A stretch of 8,522 bases of DNA from Gammaproteobacteria bacterium UBA3532. GTDB taxonomy: Bacteria > Pseudomonadota > Gammaproteobacteria > Enterobacterales > UBA3532. The stretch's first letter is position 1. Every line of letters starts with the position of its first letter. The stretch is taken from positions 1 through 8,522 of the forward strand of contig DFOV01000291.1 of the NCBI GenBank assembly GCA_002376965.1, read 5' to 3'. A program made the translations under genes and the position numbers. The notes beneath the pieces are model-generated. The model saw only the letters and a program-made list of their open reading frames with translations. It did no database searches and was not told the DNA's origin. This document shows, in pieces, positions 6,479 to 8,522 of the stretch.

Positions 6479-7583
6479 TGACATCGCCTGGTTGAATGGC
6501 TATTGGGTGAGACAATGTGCCAATGCTGTAACTTGGATATACTTCTTTCACATCCACCATTACCTTGCCAGGAGTAAGGCGAGTGTAGGGCTGATTGTTG
6601 TGATCGAAGCCTTGTCGACTGATTAGGTAATGAAAGCTCGATCCTTGATTGACATTGTGCATAGCGCCAAGTGGAAAGCGAATCGATGTTTTATCAATGT
6701 CACTGATCCGAGCCATGGTTGCCTGGCAACCAAGCGTGCGCTCTAAGTCGGCAAGCATTTTATTGAGCGGTTGCTGAAGCCGCTCGTTGTCATCAGTAAC
6801 TGGGATTGCTACCTGTTCAACAGCGATGCGCTGTCTGCTTAGACTATCATAAACTGCCCACTCAATTTGAACATGGGGCACCTTCTTCCGAAATGGCTTT
6901 TTAAGGCGCGAAAACAAAGACTGACTTTGTGGGGCTATTTTTTTGTCGAACTGTTTGACTATGCGTCCTGCGACCAGGTATTGATAATCCGTAATCATTG
7001 CTGATGGTGGTAGTGATGGCGGAAGTGGCGAAAATGCTTGGTTGCCAAGTATCGCACCTTCGCGAGTATTGTAGTGTGGATAGAAATAGTCAGATTGAGC
7101 CATATGCTGGCTCCATTTTTCGGATAGCGCCGGTAGCCAGGTCAGTAGTTTGGCGTTGGCTGAAGAGAGCCGCCCCTGATAAAGCAGGTCGGTCATAACA
7201 ATGTTTTTCTTTGGTGCCCGGTTGGCCGGGCACATACCATCGGCTGCTGCGATATGGGCTTCGATAACCACCTTATACTGCTTGGCTGACTGTTTTTCAG
7301 AAGTGATACGGGTGTCGTTAATCTTCCCCTGAATAACCGTTTTTATCGCATCTTTGGTGACGACGCCTTTGGACAATTGCTGTTCACTGGTGAGGTAAAT
7401 ACCGCCCTGAGCGAGAGCATTACGCTGTGCATCGTGGATCGCTTGGTGTCTGGCTTGAGAAATATCATCATCAATAATTTCCGCTTCGCCAGTGGCCTTT
7501 ACCCAGTAGGCATGGCTGGCGGTGGGAAGCAGTAGCGTCATTGCGATAGTGAGCAGTATATTCCGATATACATATAAAGACAT
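6465..7583 (-). CDS. flgT: Flagellar assembly protein FlgT (H-ring component)
   Basis: FlgT is a periplasmic protein that builds the H ring around the LP ring of the polar flagellar basal body and, in Vibrio, helps place the stator and T ring. The 372 residues are close to the Vibrio length. A signal peptide is clear: hydrophobic core at about 9-22 and cleavage after S23-H24-A25. The mature N-terminus (YWVKATGEAEIIDDDISQAR) and following helix (QAIHDAQRNAL) fit the FlgT N-terminal domain. The middle domain begins around C118, with C286 in TLGC as its probable disulfide partner. The C-terminal domain (about 290-372) is beta-rich and ends PGDVISSD. The gene starts seven bases after the flgP stop codon, and its only ribosome binding site candidate overlaps that stop, so translation is probably coupled. 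Its last 14 bases overlap the opposing gene. Assignment rests on domain order, length and the FlgP neighbour. Confidence 0.83.
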   Translation of the reverse strand: MSLYVYRNILLTIAMTLLLPTASHAYWVKATGEAEIIDDDISQARHQAIHDAQRNALAQGGIYLTSEQQLSKGVVTKDAIKTVIQGKINDTRITSEKQSAKQYKVVIEAHIAAADGMCPANRAPKKNIVMTDLLYQGRLSSANAKLLTWLPALSEKWSQHMAQSDYFYPHYNTREGAILGNQAFSPLPPSLPPSAMITDYQYLVAGRIVKQFDKKIAPQSQSLFSRLKKPFRKKVPHVQIEWAVYDSLSRQRIAVEQVAIPVTDDNERLQQPLNKMLADLERTLGCQATMARISDIDKTSIRFPLGAMHNVNQGSSFHYLISRQGFDHNNQPYTRLTPGKVMVDVKEVYPSYSIGTLSHPIAIQPGDVISSD

Positions 7584-7590
7584 GGCAAAC

Positions 7591-8238
7591 CTATTGGATT
7601 TGATACAGTTTAATACTGCTCGGATGCTTATTCATCGGCCCCTGAGGCTCTTGTTTAGCGACCGTAGCCTGTGCTCGAGGGTCGGGCCTTTCTGGCTCAG
7701 GGGCACTTTCTGGCGTTAGCATTGGTGTGTTTTGGATGTATTCACAGGTACTGGTATGTTGATTTAAACCGATGTTTTGTAAGCAGGTATAAAAATCGTG
7801 TGATAGCACCAGCTGGGCCTGTGTTTGGTAGCTACCATCGAGCATTTTGGTGGTGGATAGTATTTTGGCTCCCTGCAAGTAGGCGTTGACATAAGTGCTG
7901 ACCGCATCACTGGCCAGGGTATATGAGCTGACGCTGGTGTTGCCATTCACCAGTGTGCCGTAGACGCGCTCGCTCAGTGAACGATAAGCATCAACAACGC
8001 TGGCGCGTTTAGCCAGGAGTATATTCTGCGTTGGCGTTTCGCCTTCTTGAGAGCCGGGATCGGCAGTGCCGTACGCTGTGACAATCTGCTCTTGAATCGT
8101 AGTGGTTGGTTGTGCCCGCCGGACAGCTTCGTCCGTGCCTAGGTGGCTGCAGCCACCTAGCAAGGCCAGTACCAGAGTCTGAGAAACGATAAACGTATTT
8201 GATAGCACGGATCTGTTTACATTGCCAAAGCGTGTCAT
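7591..8238 (-). CDS. flgP: FlgP-like flagellar outer-membrane lipoprotein (LPP20 family)
   Basis: FlgP family lipoproteins sit under the outer membrane and form a disk or ring around the flagellar basal body, needed for motility. The signal segment (about 11-29) ends in a lipobox LLGGC with lipidated C30. Ser at the next position carries no inner-membrane retention signal, so outer-membrane sorting is expected. Residues 45-148 fit the LPP20/FlgP core: a YGTADPG strand, then QNILLAKRASVVDAYRSLSE (71-90), RVYGTLVNGNTSV, and YLQGAKILSTT before the last strands. Beyond the core are C152 and C165, a possible disulfide, and a Pro/Glu-rich tail (about 172-205). AGGAA at 8247-8251 (minus strand) precedes the ATG by a usual distance. 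A strong FliA promoter lies just upstream, and flgT follows directly. It is shorter than some LPP20 proteins but intact. Confidence 0.8.
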   Translation of the reverse strand: MTRFGNVNRSVLSNTFIVSQTLVLALLGGCSHLGTDEAVRRAQPTTTIQEQIVTAYGTADPGSQEGETPTQNILLAKRASVVDAYRSLSERVYGTLVNGNTSVSSYTLASDAVSTYVNAYLQGAKILSTTKMLDGSYQTQAQLVLSHDFYTCLQNIGLNQHTSTCEYIQNTPMLTPESAPEPERPDPRAQATVAKQEPQGPMNKHPSSIKLYQIQ

Positions 8239-8249
8239 AGCTTTTGTTC

Positions 8250-8301
8250 CTAAAGTTTAGACTATCTTGACCACTATCGGCTGCTATCGTCTAATCTTTA
8301 G
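8250..8301. repeat. 13-bp inverted repeat framing the FliA promoter
   Basis: CTAAAGTTTAGAC (8250-8262) and GTCTAATCTTTAG (8289-8301) are complementary at 12 of 13 positions, with a 26-base spacer. On the minus strand the upstream arm contains the -35 box of the FliA promoter, and the downstream arm ends in the first bases of the flgP ribosome binding site (AGGAA, 8251-8247). In a transcript entering from the upstream gene both arms would be present and could pair; in a transcript started at the FliA promoter only the second arm is present. Confidence 0.6.
8274..8300 (-). promoter_or_regulatory. Sigma-28 (FliA) promoter for flgP-flgT
   Basis: On the minus strand TAAAGATT (8300-8293) is followed, after exactly 11 bases, by GCCGATAG (8281-8274). 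The enterobacterial FliA consensus is TAAAGTTT-N11-GCCGATAA, so each box matches seven of eight and the spacing is perfect. Initiation is expected near 8267, giving a leader of about 29 bases before the flgP ATG. This places the pair among the late flagellar genes and independently supports the flagellar calls. Confidence 0.85.
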
Positions 8302-8309
8302 AGCCTGAT

Positions 8310-8522
8310 TCAGTTGGACGCTTCACTCTGCTCGCGCTGACCACGCAGGACACTGTTGCCTTCAAACAAAGTTTTCTGATCCACTGGTTCAGGGTTTAAC
8401 CAGTCGTCTTCATTGAATTGGCCGCTTTGTGAGTACGCAGAGATTGCATTGCGATAGCAGGTCAGATCAACATCTTCGCGTGAGATGCCTCGTTCCAACA
8501 TCAGTCGGGCTGTTTTAGGAAC
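8310..8522 (-). CDS. 3' end of an unrecognised gene (runs off the right edge)
   Basis: Seventy C-terminal codons are visible, open to the window edge. A methionine codon at 8501 has no ribosome binding site before it, and the frame continues upstream (VPKTARLMLERGISRED), so the true start lies outside. The visible part is hydrophilic and acidic, with one Cys in LTCYRNAIS, a NEDDWLNPEPVDQ stretch, and a disordered-looking end (REQSEASN). There is no signal peptide or membrane segment in view. It lies 71 bp upstream of flgP on the same strand, and its stop is only nine bases before the -35 box of the FliA promoter, so it is probably part of the same flagellar cluster. I could not match it to FlgO, FlgM or FlgN. 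Confidence 0.6.
   Translation of the reverse strand, partial: VPKTARLMLERGISREDVDLTCYRNAISAYSQSGQFNEDDWLNPEPVDQKTLFEGNSVLRGQREQSEASN

Noticed and set aside
8251..8277. Second FliA promoter on the plus strand
   Set aside because: TAAAGTTT at 8251-8258 is perfect, but at the 11-base spacing the -10 region reads ACCACTAT, only four of eight matches; it is more simply explained by the inverted repeat.
8310..8501. Complete 63-residue gene starting at 8501
   Set aside because: There is no ribosome binding site before that ATG, and the frame stays open to the window edge, so it is treated as the end of a longer gene.
1..8522. Defence island, prophage, CRISPR or mobile element
   Set aside because: No transposase, integrase, long terminal repeats, spacer arrays or tRNA-end duplications are visible; all recognised genes are ordinary metabolic, signalling or flagellar genes.

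Overview
The window looks like chromosomal DNA of a motile gammaproteobacterium, probably marine, with a polar flagellum of the Vibrio/Shewanella/Aeromonas kind. The grounds are a flgP-flgT pair (outer-membrane-associated parts of the flagellar basal body in those groups), a textbook sigma-28 (FliA) promoter in front of it, a PhnP very close to the E. coli enzyme, and a large cyclic-di-GMP protein containing DUF1631. Base composition looks moderate and even by eye, except for the more AT-rich stretches at 1-171 and 364-690. I see no rRNA, tRNA, CRISPR array, insertion sequence or phage gene. The species cannot be named from the sequence.

Layout. Positions 1-171 are AT-rich upstream DNA with a palindrome (80-95) and a 16-bp direct repeat (84-99 and 103-118), followed by a strong ribosome binding site and a 63-residue orphan protein (172-363, +). 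A 330-bp gap with one weak hairpin leads to phnP (694-1446, +). phnP converges, across 15 bp, with a 1285-residue PilZ-DUF1631-GGDEF-EAL protein (1462-5319, -). That gene is divergent from a 320-residue protein of unknown function (5516-6478, +); the 196 bp between them hold a 19-bp tandem repeat. The unknown gene overlaps the end of flgT by 14 bp (flgT 6465-7583, -). flgT follows flgP (7591-8238, -) with a 7-bp gap. Upstream of flgP are a FliA promoter (8274-8300, -) inside a 13-bp inverted repeat, and the 3' end of another gene that runs off the right edge (8310-8522, -).

How the genes work together. FlgP and FlgT are exported parts of the basal-body rings and are probably co-transcribed late in the flagellar hierarchy from the FliA promoter, possibly also by read-through from the upstream gene. 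The cyclic-di-GMP protein is a cytosolic sensor/turnover protein and could tie second-messenger level to motility, but only proximity supports that link here. PhnP hydrolyses cyclic ribose phosphates from phosphonate breakdown; no other phn gene is in view.

The points most worth a second look are: the inverted repeat that frames the FliA promoter and reaches the flgP ribosome binding site; the four-domain c-di-GMP protein, which has an Arg-to-Gly change in its EAL motif and no I-site; a perfect 13-bp hairpin inside the phnP coding sequence; and the uncharacterised 320-residue protein. I found no clearly new multi-gene system.
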